The notes beneath the pieces were generated by a model. It had not been told where the DNA came from. It made no database searches and worked only from the letters and a program-made list of their open reading frames with translations. Positions 35,088 through 48,136 of a DNA stretch of 64,000 nucleotides are shown here, in pieces. Source of the DNA: Gymnopus androsaceus JB14 (Eukaryota; Basidiomycota; Agaricomycetes; Agaricales; Omphalotaceae). How positions within the stretch are numbered: position 1 is the stretch's first letter; the number at the start of each line of letters is the position of its first letter. Location of the stretch: assembly GCA_009733575.1 (NCBI GenBank), contig ML769445.1, positions 186,001 to 250,000 of the forward strand. Direction: 5' to 3'. The translations under genes were made by a program, and so were the position numbers.

Positions 35088-37530
35088 TTACAGGAATGCC
35101 TCTCTCGCCAGAGTACCCTGAATATAGGAGAAGATATCCGTCAAATGTGCACAGGATAAGATTATGAACATGACTTACCTTCACTTGTTCAAAATTCATA
35201 AAGGCTTTCTCGACGTCCCACGCATTGTTCGTCAAACAATCAACCGCAAACTGCACGTTCAGCTTCGTGCGGGCACATATGTGCAATACCATCGATCGCT
35301 GGGGTTCCGGCTGAGAAAGGTGACCACTTAGTACGCTGTCAATACAAGTGTGGCTAGGACTTACTATTTGATTAAGAGCTGTTTGTTGTTCCGGAGATAG
35401 TAGGGGGAGCTGTTGGTTTTGTGTTGAATCCGCTGCCGCGTTCTTCTGGCGGGAAGCGGGCTCTGGCTGCACAATCATAGGGCCAGGCTTCCAAGAGTCT
35501 GGCGAAGAGTACGCGCGTATTGTCCACTGATCGGATATTATAACAACATCCCATCCAAGGGTTTTCGCTCTACAAATACGTTACATCTTGTATCAAAGGC
35601 CAATAACAGTGAGAACATACCGTGAGCCATCTGGTGCTGGAACCAGTACGAATGTTCTGTCAAACGACCGCAGACCTTCCGCAGGCACTGGAAACCGAAC
35701 AAAAGCGGTTTAGCATATGCCGAAAGGGACATCAAGATTGCCGATACTTACGCTCTGTAAACTCTCCGTGGACCATCACCAGCAATCCCATCATCCCACC
35801 ATGCGCGACAGGAAAACAATCTACACAGAACTTCTCTGGAGGACCGGATATATCGTGTTTCGTCATCGGTAAAGTTGATACATACTTGGCGATCGCCTCG
35901 CCACCGACGAAAAGCCTTTGGACTTGCTTTTCGTGTGAGTGGGCTAGACGCATGAGATTACGCGAACCAGCATCCCCCTGGGTCAGCCATGAACTCCATT
36001 CTAGCTTTCTCTGATTAGGAAGCTTGTGATGTAGAGCCAAAATTCTCGCCCTTTCTGGGATGGAAGTGTTGCATGAATATGAGAATGTAGCAGCCGGGTC
36101 ATAAGCGTCTTGTAACGCTGACCGCTGAGAATCGTATGCGGAAAAGAAACTATCTTCCTTCAATACTTGCGTAACTTTTTAAAAAATGGCTACAACTCAC
36201 CGAACGAGGAAGTTGCTAAGCAAGGCTCCGTCGACACCCACTATGAGGGATCCACCCATCTCTACTGGGAACGCGGTTGAAGATGGCTTGGGCGCAGCTG
36301 CGGATGTTTTGGGCTCCTGTGAGACATCAAATGATATTTGCGCTATAGACTGGCCATCAAGCATCATAAGGGACGCAAACCGACGAAACACTTCGCTGCA
36401 GATAAAATGAACCGTTAGAAACCGTGACACTTGGCGAAATATAGAACGCACTTCTTAAATTGGTCGGCATCCTTTTTCATCATCTCCTCGCGGAGAGGGT
36501 TTCCGACAAGCAGCAGCTCCTTCAAACCAACTAACTTGTCTTTCTTTCCCGAGATAGCGTCAAGATCTCTATAGGTTTTCAAAGCGTTATCTTGCAGAGA
36601 TAGATTGACGAGCCCTGGAAGATAATGGCTAAGAAGTGATAAATGTTGACCATTGAGTTGGTTCTTGGACAGATCCAGCGATTGAACCTATAACAGGGCG
36701 TCGTTAAGACAAATTAAACATTGTTTCCAAAAACAATACCTGTGGTTTGAGCTCCTTGGCAAGCTTAAACAATACAGCTGCGTCACGAGCGCTCCCGCCA
36801 TGGCCGGGAGGCAGGAGGTTGAACTTCTTCACAATGTCGTCTTCAATCAGGTTCTTATGAAGAGAATTATTGACCGACTAGATTTAACAAGCAGTAATGG
36901 AAATACTCACACTGAGATCTAATAGTGCCGCCTCAGGATTCCATCGTTTCTGGACCAACTTCCGCCACGGCTCAATGCCCTTCAAGGTCGTATTTCGTGC
37001 GGGCGACCTTACAGGAATCAAAGAGGGACTGCTTGAGCCTGTTGCCCCTGATACAGCATTCCGACGAAGACGGCCAGCAGTGGTAGGGCGAGATGCACCA
37101 CGAATTGATAGCGGGTCCGAAGGTCCAGCGTGATTTAAATTAACGTTCAGGCGAGAAGATAGCTGAGAGAACGAGTTGTGCGTAAGTCCTCTGTTCGCAG
37201 GAGATGGAAGGATAAAGGGAGGACCGGAAGACCAGGAATTCAGTGCGTGACGACTTGAACTCGAACCCTGGAATTCGGAAGAGAAAGTTAATGAGCAATG
37301 ACAATGATATTTACCGATTTGCTAGGTCCTGAATCCTTATATGCATCGATTGGACGAGGTCGATGCAAACGTCTAGATGGTCCTTTGCGTCCTCCAGGCT
37401 TGTCAGTGGCATCCCGCATCTTTGCATCTCGATCTATAAGACCAGCATTCCGAAGTGCGTTTGAAGCTAGAGTTCGCGAGCCAGGAGCTGGACTGGGTGA
37501 GCTGCTCTGGATAGTAGTTGTTGAAAACAT
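35088..37530 (-). CDS. MEX67: mRNA export receptor Mex67/NXF1
   Basis: Mex67 carries mRNPs through the nuclear pore as a heterodimer with Mtr2. The start is [20 protein letters not shown] with an Arg-rich N-terminus. Minus-strand exons then encode leucine-rich repeats ([20 protein letters not shown] and [14 protein letters not shown]), followed by the NTF2-like domain: [26 protein letters not shown]-region sequence, [14 protein letters not shown] and [13 protein letters not shown]. The C-terminal TAP-C/UBA-like module reads [33 protein letters not shown] and [20 protein letters not shown], which binds FG nucleoporins. A final intron places the stop at 35088-35090 after GTLAREAFL. Domain order and length fit the family. 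Two TGACTCA sites lie just upstream. Confidence 0.9.
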
Positions 37531-37594
37531 GGTGGTAGCAAAACAAGAATTGAATAGGAACGCCAACCGGGCCATGCCGGACCCGACATCAGGG

Positions 37595-37610
37595 TGACTC
37601 ATGTGACTCA
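37595..37610. promoter_or_regulatory. Paired bZIP (Gcn4/AP-1 type) sites upstream of MEX67
   Basis: TGACTCA occurs at 37595-37601 and 37604-37610, 65-80 bp upstream of the Mex67 ATG on the minus strand. Two perfect consensus sites 9 bp apart are unlikely by chance. They match Gcn4/Cpc1-type amino-acid-starvation elements. Confidence 0.55.
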
Positions 37611-37892
37611 TGTTTCTTACCTAATTTAGTAGTCACGATCCTCCATCCTGCAAGCGCGAATCCTCATGATCACGTGAACCTTGTAGACCACAGCCTCAGC
37701 TGAACGCCAACATGACCCTCATTTATCGCAAGGTTGACTTGATCAGTTCAATGCTGTTCATTGTAATAGCAAGCTCAATATTCGTCCACATAAGTTTTTT
37801 GCTACAGCATGGCACCATCATGAATGCTGCATTCGCAAAGTTTCTGAAGGAACCTAATTACTTCTTACACAATATGCTACGAATTAGTGAAA

Positions 37893-40800
37893 CTATCGTT
37901 TTCCCTCGCTCAACTTTCGTGCAAACGCTTCCCTACACGAAAAATGAGTCACCTCTCCCCTAAAAATGCGAGTCAGTGTGGAACAGCCATCCTGAGACCG
38001 ATTTACTCACCTTGGACTATGCACAGCAATGATTGTAGGCCCAATGCGCTTGTGGCATTGTGGGCATCTATGAAAAAATGTAAGCACACCGATCAACAGC
38101 GCAACCACAAATACAGACATTCGGCTATCCGTCACTTTCACCCTCTTTGTATGTAATGTCAATAATTTCCTGGCTATTTGGTCGTTCCGCGCTTTGTTGA
38201 TTTGCCATGCCACATTTGTATCAAATATTGGTATCCTTAGACCTTCGATGAGGAAAGTTCGGACATGATTGAGAGTAACTAGAGGTGGAAGAAGTTGAAG
38301 CGCTTCGGTCGTGTCGAGACGGCGACTATGTCGACTGATCAGCTCGAGCGCCGGCTGAAGCAAATCCACGTTGGTCTTGATGGTGGGTCGTAGGTAAATC
38401 CGAAGTAGGGTGAGGAAGACGTTGTCGGTTTCCGTCCCTGCTTGATGATATTGTTTGCAGTACCTGCAAGCACGGGTTAGTCTCTGTGGGCGAGCGGATG
38501 TATAGTCGTCACCCACTCTTCTGCTTTAAGATAATCCTGTAGCCGATAGACATATAGCTCAAGCGCTTGGTCATGACGACCCGATTTGCCCAGTAGGATT
38601 GCTCTTGCTTCATATAGGTCTAAAAAGACGTCAAGTCGAGACCACTCATTTGCGAAGGATCACACCTTGAGAAGACAGTATTCCATACAAATGGTCCACA
38701 CGATAGTGATTGGTCGTAGTAATAAACTCGAGTAGCTTGTCATATGATTCTTTCCAAAGCTCTGCGACAGAATGTTAAACGAGGCAACTTATAGAACCAA
38801 GGCACTCACCGTCATCCTTTCTTCTCCTAGCATCAAGCGCAATCCTAGCGTACAGCTCCGCCAATCGATCATGAAAGTCGACAGAATCCTCCTCTCTTTC
38901 CTGGATGAGATATTCCAAATACTTTGTACAGAGCAATGGACTGATTTTCTCCAAGTAATCAGCAACCTTATCCCGAGGTAGATCGACATCATCAGACTTG
39001 AATATCTACACCAGAGCATTAACGAAGCAACCGATTATGGAGAGCGCGTACGTACTTCGAGAGCCCGTTCAGAATCCTGCTCGATTATCCATCGAGCAGA
39101 CTCGAACACTTGATCCAGGTATTCCGGACCCAGTTTACGTAGATACTGAATGGAGTCGTACAGTTTCTCTTCCATGTCTTCCTCTTTCTCGCCAAGCCTG
39201 GTAGATCTATGAGCACAACAGCAATAATAGGATAAACACAACCAACGTACTGTCGCAGAAGCTCGAGTGCCTTCCCATGCATCTTCTTCTGGTGGTATAG
39301 ATCCTTGAGTTCCCTAAACATCTAGAGCGACCAGTCAATCGCATTTAGCACAGAATTGACAATGGCTTACCCCGCGTGCTTTCAATACGCCCTCTACTTC
39401 TTCAACCTCACACCAATTCGGAATCCTGAGCAGTGAGCCTGCCAGTGTAGGTCGTACAACGAGATATGACTTGAACAGTGCTGTATCCACGATCTGTGCG
39501 TACCGAAGTAGCTGCTCAGGAGTGAGCTGTGTAGGAGGTGCGTTTGGTAATGCATACAGGTCTTCGACCGATGTCGCTGAAAGTGGTGTGATTTCATGAG
39601 CTTGATCAGCGGGTGTTATACCGACCGCAGATAACGCAGCTCCAAGTCTTACTCGTCGGTCAGGGAAGCTTCTTGCCAGACTTTCCACGGAACGGTGATA
39701 ATCTACAAACGATGAGTTTGACGATCAGCTGAAATTGTGGTACGGTACTTACCACTTTCATTAGGTTTGGAAGGTTTAGATTGTGATCTCACGGACGCTG
39801 CGTCATCCTCTTTCTGAGGAGCAACACTAACACCAACCCCAGCACCCATGAGAGCGCCTAGTCCTTTTAGGCGTCCTCGTATCATCGTCCCGGTCCCACC
39901 CGTTAACCCCAGGTTATCCAGCATCTCACTTGTAGCAGTAAACGAGCGTTCATGGCTAGCTTCCTTGGTTGTTTCGCCATCGATTTCAGAATCTTCAACA
40001 GAGCTGTGGATGGAGGGAGATCTTTGTTTGGGACCACCGTACAGTTCAATCCATTTTTCTGGAGAGATGGACAACCGACCGGATATAGACTCGGGATAAA
40101 GCGCGACAACCTTGGCCGGATTGATGTTCAGCTCCGTGAACGTTTCAATGGCTCGATCGAACTGGCCTGCTTGGAACTCTGCGATAGCATTCAAAGCACG
40201 AATCTGTGCTCGCCGGCCATCCTGCGAGCGAATACAATTCAGACAAAGATAAATCAGAGTAGGAGAACACCTACTTTGTCAGGAAGAGACCTGGCATCAA
40301 TGGTTTCAAGCAACTTCAGGGCATCTGAATACCGGCCAGCTAAAACAAGCTCATCGAGCTGATCAGCCCAAGGTTTCATTTCAAAGTGCCATATTGAGCT
40401 CCCTTCAGCAGTAGCCGCTGTCCTGTCTGTTGGGGTCGTGACAAGAAACAAAGAGGTATTGGTTGTTGGAGAAGGTGACATTAACCGAACCGTCGCATTG
40501 ACTGGCGGATTAGGATGAGAGACAGGTGCTGGAGAGGAGGATCTTGAGGATTCCTTGAAAGGATAGAGGTGCGTTTGCGTTGGGAGTAGGGATATAGCAG
40601 AGCGGATTTGAACCACGCTCATGAGAGTAGAATTCTGTGCTGGATCTGTGTCTGTGGGATGTACAGACCCAGGAGGCAGGACAGAGAAGATGTAAGGCTT
40701 GATAAAGGCTAAAATGCAAAGTCAAATAGAGCAAAAATAATTTCAACGTGCACACGCGCCTATTTCCTCGGGAGGAGTTGGCCAAGCGATAGACTCTGAT

Positions 40801-41777
40801 CTGGATGGTTTGGCATCTTTGCCAATGATTATGCCCTCATCTGAAAACATAAGAGCGCATTTTAATACATACAGAGCGTGACGCACTGTCTTTGAGGATA
40901 AGAGTTTCGTCTTCGTTCAGTCGAACAACTCCAGGTTTGGATTTAGCACCAAGACCAAGGGTCATGTATCCAGAAAGACCAGTGAAGGCACTAGATGGAC
41001 CAGAAGTAGACACTGGCATCGCGACGTCAGTGGTTGTCATTCGAGACAGTGAAAATACAGCATATTCCGTTGCAGAATATGCAAAGCATGCGAGATCATT
41101 GTCCATAAATGATGATTATTCGAGGTGAATGTGGTAACGGAAATTCCTGAAGAAGCAATCTAGCAGCAGTTTGGAAAGCATTTGATCCAACGCACTTTGA
41201 GTCCCTGAGCCTCTCCGTCCTTCCAAGAATATATTACAACCTTCCTACGACAGCCAACGAGTAGATATGTCGTTAATACGGGTATGGCGGTCGGTTTCGA
41301 GAATTCATCTTGTTCTTTCAACCCGGATTCTGTGCGGGAAGTGAAGGAATGAATCCCAAATGAGAATGCAGCCTTTGCAGCAGAAAGCACCGTCGGAGGC
41401 GAGAACGAAGGAAGCGGAAAGAGTGTAACAGTTGCCTCTTAGTCGAGTATTAGCTGCGACGTGAATAAGAGAAGAAATTTGCGGCTTACCTGACAGTACA
41501 ACTACCGAATTTATATCTCTAATGAATCCCAGCTGCTCAATAGACCTTCTGGTCAAACTCTTCTTCACTTCAACCAAATTCAAATCGCCTTGTTCCGAGG
41601 AATCATGGCTATATACGTGGAGGTTGCCTGTAGCAGTACCGATATAGATTCTGTCGCCTGGAACTAGTTAGTGTTGCGACATTGTAAATAGGAATCGATT
41701 TTGCCTTGAACCAGCAATGATTCAATCTTCTCCTTGAAGCCGGACAGCACAACTTTGGGATTTAGGAATGGCGCCAT
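37893..41777 (-). CDS. VPS39: HOPS tethering subunit Vam6/Vps39
   Basis: Vps39 tethers late endosomes and vacuoles as part of the HOPS complex with Rab7/Ypt7. The N-terminus is MAPFLNPKVVLSGFKEKIES, followed by a CNH beta-propeller: DRIYIGTATGNLHVYSHD, SIEQLGFIRDINSVVVL, TTYLLVGCRRKVVIYSWKD. Helical-solenoid exons follow (WADQLDELVLAGRYSDALKL, ALNAIAEFQAGQFDRAIETF, SGRLSISPEKWIELYGG). A Ser-rich linker and the Vps39/TRAP-type domain come next: PTQLTPEQLLRYAQIVDTAL, SLLRIPNWCEVEEVEGVL, HQKKMHGKALELLRQ. The C-terminal module ends RPTIKTNVDLLQPALELISR and CPQCHKRIGPTIIAVHSP, then GEVTHFSCREAF after a last intron with stop at 37893. Order and length fit Vam6/Vps39 well. Confidence 0.92.
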
Positions 41778-42016
41778 TGAGGGGCATAGCAAGACCGTAA
41801 TGGAAGCAAGAAAAGAAGGTTGTAGGAAGGCGTTGCGCCGGCTTCACCATGTGACTCAAAAATACTCGCTTTGACATGACTACCATATTCGGCGATTCGC
41901 AAAAATTTATAACATTGCACTATCACTGTTTTACAATGAAGGGTATTATAGATGCCGGATACATGAGAATTATACAATAAGTATTCATGCGGACAATCAT
42001 AGAAAAGCAAGAGATA

Positions 42017-45000
42017 TCAAGGTGTCCAGGTCGCAGTCTATAGTGGCATGCGTCAGTGGCCATCCAGAATGCATTACAGAAGATGCTCACAAGAGGGAGG
42101 TTACGGGAGCTGCTACCAACGGAAATGGTGAAGGTTCCGTTGGGTACATACCATTGCTGGTCGACCACCGACCATACGCTAACATCCTTCCGACGAATAG
42201 GGAAGGAAGCTGTAGCGAGCGAACCAGCGCCAAGGTCTTTGACCTTGTCGAAACCACGGAGCATCCGGACAGGTTGTCCGTCTTCAGGGATCGAGATATA
42301 CTATAATAAAGCAAACAGTCGTTAGTACGATTCCAAGGATTAGCATTAACACTGACCAATTGGGCAACTTCACTTCCGGTGACGTTACCTGTGTTCGTGA
42401 TGGTAGCCGATGCGGTGAAAAGGACGTCGTAGAGTGAGTTGGTGCCATCATATTCTGCAAACTTTTCAGCGGTTGTCATGAAGGAAGTGTAGTCGCTAAT
42501 GGTTGTAGAGTTGATAACCAAGTCCGAGTAGTTGAAGGTGGTGTAGGAGAGACCGAATCCAAATTCTGTGTAGCATGGTTGTAGAATTGTGATGAATTCT
42601 CGGTTCAGACATGATACGCACCGTAACGAGGAGTGATGTTCATCTTGTCGAACCAACGGTAGTCAATGAAGACACCTTCAGTAAAGTTAGCCGTCGGTGA
42701 ATATACATGAGAATCAACGACGCCATTGGGAGGATAATCTTCCAAACTCTTTCCCCAAGTCCACGGTATCTTTCCAGAGGGAGAGACGTCTCCATATAGC
42801 ACAGGAACGAGACCCGAACCTGCTTCTTGACCCGGAAGATATGCCATAACAATAGCTGTGATGTTCTCGTTGTCGACCCATTTCTCAATGTTGACAACAC
42901 CGGTGCTGTGTATTACAAGCACAACGTTTGAAGAAGAGTTAACAGCTTGAGTGATCATGAAGTCTTGGTCGTCCGTGATATTGAGGTTCAAAAGATCGGC
43001 ACCCTCGGTCGACCAGCGATCAACGAACACAAGAGTAACATCGACAGTAGGCAAAAGGTCGATGATTGATGCACTCGCGCCAGAGTTGTTGGTATGTGTG
43101 ATTATCGCACCAATCTGAGAAACCTTAGACCAGGTACTAATCACAGTATAATGTTCGTTTGCTTACCTCGGCCCCAGTCTCGATGGCACGCTGGGTGAGA
43201 GCATCAAGAGGTGTGATAAGATATGGGGCAAAACTTGATCCCGAGCCTCCTCCGATTGACAGGGTGCCATTCTGCAATTCAAGCTTGAATGGGTATTTAA
43301 GGAGCAACACTAATGGATAGCTTACAAGGTTGTTGAGGTCACACCCCCAGGAATATTGTCCACATGAATTTATGCCAAGGACATTGGAAGATGCATCATT
43401 ACCGACTACCGCAATCCGTTGAGGGTTGTTAAGAGGGAGACCGCCAATGTTCTTTAGAAGGGTGACACTCGAGGAGCCGATCTCTTTGATGAGCTTTGCG
43501 GTTCCTGATTGACGAACATTTCGGTATCCAATGGGCAGGTCATTGAAGGTTGATAACGCATTCTAAAAGAGAAAACTTAGTCGCCATACAGGAAGAAGCC
43601 TGAATAAACTTACGAAAACTATTTCTGGAAGAGGATTGGTATCCATTCTGATAAAGCTCAGGATCGTTGATGAAGGTGGGTAAAATGTGAATGAACACAC
43701 CCAAGGTGATAATACGTAGTCAAGATACGGAGGGCCTTGTCCTGAAGCTCCTGCACTGTGATAGTTCCATTGTTGACCATCGTGACCATGTTGGAACCCC
43801 AGAAAGTCCCGTAAAACTCTCCGAACGCGATCCCAGGCATTCCCTGACAGACAATGAGATTGGCGAAGAGCAGCAGGAATGATACGTACCAAGTCAAGAC
43901 CGTTTTGTGCTGTACCAACATTGTCCTAAAGTCCAATAAATAATTGTATGTTTTTCATAAACACATTTCGCATACCCATTGAGCTCCCCAATCGCTGACA
44001 ACGCCTCCCTGGAAGTTTAGCTCTGTCTTGAGTAAATAGTTGAGAGAATATGCGTTTCCGCAAGAATGAGTTTCGTTAACGCGATTGTACGAGCACCTGT
44101 GACAACAGGAATGAGAAACACAAAAAGAATGAGAAAGGAGAAGCTACCTACATGACATAAGCGGTTCCGGCTCTGACAGCCTCTGCAAACGCCCAGAGAT
44201 AGACTTCATGGGTGGTCTTGTCATCGACATTGGAGCTGATAGGCAATTGTTCGAAAGCGGGGAAAACACTGTAGCTTTCAGTCGCGTTGTAGGCGTTACG
44301 GAACGTCTCTTGCTCGTAGGCAATGAAGTGCTTTGCAACAGGAGCCACGCCGCTATCTGCCATTCCTGCAATCGCCTGGTATGATGCCTCGCCACATGCA
44401 TACGGGTCTGCGAAAGTGCCTTCCCAAGCACGGCCCTCGAGGACATTACGACCACCCAAAGCTGAAGTAAATGATCAGACAGAAAAATTATCATGAAGTG
44501 ATAAAGTACTCACGTCCACCAGTTACGGGCGCCAGCTTCAGTGAAGAGTTTCTTAGCTACGAGTGAAGAAATTGCGCAAAAGACATAATTCACCGGAATG
44601 TGGACGCCTTGATCGTGAAACTCTTGGCCTATGGCTCTGCTACGAGCATAGATAAGGTCTCTATCCCAAGTTGCAGCAGAAGTGACACCACCAGGGAACT
44701 GGCTGATTCCGTGCACGTCACGAACACCCACAGGTCCATCTTGTAGACATAGACTAGGAATGTTTAGTCGAGGAACAGAACCAGTGTTTCCAACGCAGCG
44801 ACCATCTATGCCGATAGTGAGCTATGAGACGTCAGGGTTATTAGTAGATTGTCCGATACGCGTAATGTAGCAAGGCTTACATTGGCCAATTCTTCGAGCG
44901 TCATCTGGCTGACGGTTACATTCGCCTTCTGGAACGCGACAGCCCAGCCAGTCCCTCCATTAGCTTGAGCTAAGAACTATTCGTGAGCACTGAGCAGCGT

Positions 45001-45168
45001 TTTATCATCAAGAGACATACGAGAGGGCCATTTTGTTCTGTTTGCATTGTCAAGCGCGTCTCGACGATGAAAGACTTGATCAAGAGCGCGTTCGAAGGAG
45101 TAAGCAGAAACTGCTTGAGTTGACGAGACGAGCGCAGTGAGTAAAGGTCCTAACACTTGAGACTTCAT
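42017..45168 (-). CDS. Secreted beta-glucosidase, glycoside hydrolase family 3
   Basis: This secreted enzyme should cleave beta-1,4-glucosides, releasing glucose from cello-oligosaccharides. A signal peptide is clear ([20 protein letters not shown]). The (beta/alpha)8 domain shows [64 protein letters not shown] and the nucleophile loop [11 protein letters not shown] (Asp in SDW). The alpha/beta sandwich and substrate loop include [20 protein letters not shown] and GKIPWTWG. The C-terminal fibronectin-III-like domain reads [43 protein letters not shown] and [16 protein letters not shown], with a last intron giving TATWTP and stop at 42017-42019. A dozen introns restore frame. Several N-glycosylation sites (N-x-S/T) fit secretion. 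A TATA box and a paired CTGGAG repeat lie upstream. Confidence 0.92.
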
Positions 45169-45220
45169 TGCGAAGGGGAGGCCAAGTCAAGAGAGCAAGA
45201 TTCCGCGTTGGCAGGGTTGG

Positions 45221-45229
45221 CTTTTTATA
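45221..45229 (-). promoter_or_regulatory. TATA box of the GH3 gene
   Basis: On the minus strand the sequence reads TATAAAAAG, 53-61 bp upstream of the GH3 ATG. It is the strongest TATA element in the window, consistent with an inducible secreted-enzyme promoter. Confidence 0.55.
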
Positions 45230-45294
45230 CGGTTGGGTCCTGGGGTTTGAAATAATCGCGTTGAATCGTGGGGTAAAACCGAATCTATCATGAT

Positions 45295-45324
45295 GCGCCT
45301 GGAGAAATGACGCGCCTGGAGAAA
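45295..45324. repeat. Paired 13-bp repeat in the GH3 promoter
   Basis: gcgcctggagaaa occurs at 45295-45307 and 45312-45324, a 17-bp period, 127-157 bp before the GH3 start. The CTGGAG core fits the SYGGRG site of CreA/Cre1 carbon-catabolite repressors. Confidence 0.5.
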
Positions 45325-46249
45325 CGATGAACCTCGGTGCGAGATAGGTACCGTACAAGAAAAGATGAGAAGCTGAAACACAATCCCCATCGAAAGCAAT
45401 CAACACCCCAAATCAGCCTCGCGAAAAGCTGCAGCTAGATACTAGCCTCGACCGAAACGTTAAAAAATTCTTTTGCACAAATAAGAAAATTGTGTAGTTC
45501 CACCAAGGTGTCCCCACTTGTTTTACTGTCCCAGAATCCCCCCGCCGGCATCGATCGTACCATTTGGTCATGGAATATAAATGAAGCGGAGGAAGGAACT
45601 GACGACGACCAGAATCCGCAAGGCCCCAGCCTTATACGATTTCAACAGCGATTTTCTACTACCGCCAGCTATTAAATCCTCAACGAGCTTGGTAGAGCGA
45701 TGTTGAATCATGTATTTACGACTCCGAAGTGAGCTTCGAGGCGGTCGCTAGCAGTACCGAATATACGGAATGTCGGGTGTAAGTTCGGGGAGTGGAGGCC
45801 GTAGAATCCGACGCTGCGTCTTCGTCGCGCTCATGTCGCTTGGCAACTTCGATCTAGAAATCACGACCACTACGCAATGGGAGGAAGAAGATTCAAAGAT
45901 ACCAATTTTATCAAGTTTGGGGTGGTATTCACCTTTTGCTCGGATCGCACTTTGTCCGCTGTTCAGGAACGAATGTGGTTGTGTGGTCACCCGCTCCGGA
46001 ACTTTCAAATATCGACCGAAACCTGGTAGTCTATACGTTGGCAATACCATGTATTTATTGCGCCTACATAGATTTGGGCACAGTATTTTGAAAAGCACCA
46101 TTCGTTTTCCAATCTGTATCCCGCATCTAGCCAATCGAAGCTCTACGGAAACTCGAAAATTACTTCCTTCGATGGCTATCAAGAAAGAACAGTCCTATAG
46201 GTAAGAATTTTCTTTATCTTTTTTTCCTTCCTTCCTTCCTTCCCTCCCT
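45325..46249. other. Intergenic region with overlapping antisense ORFs
   Basis: Two 144-codon frames overlap on opposite strands (45770-46204 plus, 45748-46182 minus). Neither has a recognisable motif, signal or plausible splice context. I treat both as uncertain. A TTCC microsatellite lies near 46225-46245. Confidence 0.4.
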
Positions 46250-47802
46250 TCATTTGGATAGTTTGCTTTTCACATATTGCTTTCCAACCCTCTTGATGAG
46301 TGCCTTTCTACCTACCCCGTGCATATCGATATACACCAGTGCAACATTCCGCACGGCGCCAGCCATGAGAGCCGTATTCTGCGCCGCCTCAGGGCCGTAG
46401 CTAAGTGCAAATGAAGGTAGAAAATCAATATACATTAGGAGATGAATGAGTCGCAGAGATTACCTATGGCCAACCATTCGGGTTGCGCTCCGTCCTCCTA
46501 CGTCAATCAGCTGTTTCGCAGATTGATCAAGCGTTGAAAGAATCAAATCTGCGGACAATATGAGCTTAGCCTTCTGAGAGAGCGCCCGGGGCGGGAGAGG
46601 AGGAGCTGGGAGTTTCTCGGAACGAGGAGGGGGTGGAGGCTTGTCCTGGACAGACTTGCTTGAACCAGAACGTGGCGGAAGCGGAGGCTTCGCGTCCGTT
46701 GAAGGATTCGGACTGCTGGAATATGGAGGCGGAGGAGGAAGGTTTGCGACGCTCGAGCTGGCAGCACTCGAAGACGCCACAGCTTTCTTGTTTGCACTAC
46801 CTCCGATTAAACTCAATATCATCCCGTCGATTACCTTCAACGTCTTCCCACTAACTTTAACAGCTTGCGCGGTCAGGGCATGCGCATGAGTAAGACCTGT
46901 TTGAGTGCGGGAAGATGAAATAAAAGCCACAGCTTTGGATTGTGAGGGAGATTTGGCTGGGTCGCCAGATGAGGATGACGGAGGGCGTGAAGGAGAGGGA
47001 GAATAATGAGAAACATAGTATGTGGAAGCAGACGAAATGACGTTCACGAGGAGATTCGTTGTTTGAGAAATCCCTTGACTATATTTTTGTCAGAGAATGC
47101 TATGATTTCAGACGGTGTGCTTACCTAACGACTTTGGCAGACGAGGTTATCCAGTCCTGCTCATTGGGAGGGATCGTCCTTGCAAACACCTCTATTGCTT
47201 TCCCTTCCTCCTCATCCTCGGGAATCTCAATGACAACAGGATCATGCTCATGTCCTTTCTCCGGATGGGAAAGAGCGGCATCTTCATGGACAGAAATTTT
47301 TTGATCTACTTCGCCAATTATGTCGCCAGAATCTTGGTTTATGAGGACGAGATGACCACGATAATCCTGAGGTGTATCCTTCAAAGACGGAGTCTGAGAA
47401 GAGAGATCCTGGTAATTGAGCGTATTCCGAAAAAATGCCTTCAAGGGCATCTATGTCTTCTCTTCTCTGCAATTCCTGAGAGTTCTCCGTCCAAGATTCT
47501 ATATCCACATCCGGAATGCGTAACTCGAGCTCCTCAGGATCCGACTCCGTTCCGCTGAAGACATATGTCCTTCCTCCAGCTTGTGCAGTCAACGTAATGA
47601 CGCGCCGAGGATCGAGTGGAAACTCGTTAGAATTAATGCGCAATACGAGAAACATGCTCCGATCAAGAGCAGCTTGCACTTGGGGCGAGATTGAGATGCA
47701 TTCTACTGCTAGTGTGCCGCTCTGCGAGAATGATGAATGTCGAGAGCGTATCGTTACACCGTCAATTGAGAGGAGAACGAAAGCTTCGCTATTAGAGGTC
47801 AT
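46250..47802 (-). CDS. Spartin/senescence-domain protein (one frame break)
   Basis: Proteins with the senescence domain associate with lipid droplets and endosomal membranes (spartin in animals). The N-terminal part begins MTSNSEAFVLLSIDGVTIRS and contains YVFSGTESDPEELELRIPDV. After a frame change it continues DTPQDYRGHLVLINQDSGDI, VVIEIPEDEEEGKAIEVFAR and PPNEQDWITSSAKVVR. The senescence core follows: THAHALTAQAVKVSGKTLKV with IDGMILSLIGG, a Pro/Ser-rich linker (PPPPRSEKLPAPPLPPR), LILSADLILSTLDQSAKQLI, RSATRMVGH and YGPEAAQNTALMAGAVRNVA. It ends in a basic tail with stop at 46250. Between 47395 and 47436 the frame must shift by one base, close to an A6 run (47430-47435), and no GT-AG intron fits. 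It is either a real lesion or a homopolymer error. Confidence 0.8.
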
Positions 47803-48136
47803 GGTTGTTCGTTGCTAGCTACAGAATCCGCGAAAGAGTATTAAAAACCATCGTCATGATGACTGAATTTGGACAGGAGGCGTTAAATGGGCGCTTGTTG
47901 CAGATCGTCTTAACTCTTGTGTACTACTACTTGGTAATTTTTGAGTTTTTCGCTCGATGCAGGAGAGGCCTCATTCTGCGAAAAAGCGACTTGGAGTGAG
48001 CTCGCTCCATGGTCTTTCTCGGGCATTGACATTCACGGATAATCGATAAAGCACTCCGAGCCAAAGCACTAAAGCACTCTAAAGCCTCAATGTGGAAGGG
48101 TTATTATCATAACTGGCCGTTAAACTACAGACAGTC
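47803..48136. other. Intergenic region
   Basis: No gene is supported. It holds a few aaagcactc-type short repeats near 48055-48085 and the 3' end of the carboxypeptidase gene. Confidence 0.5.
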
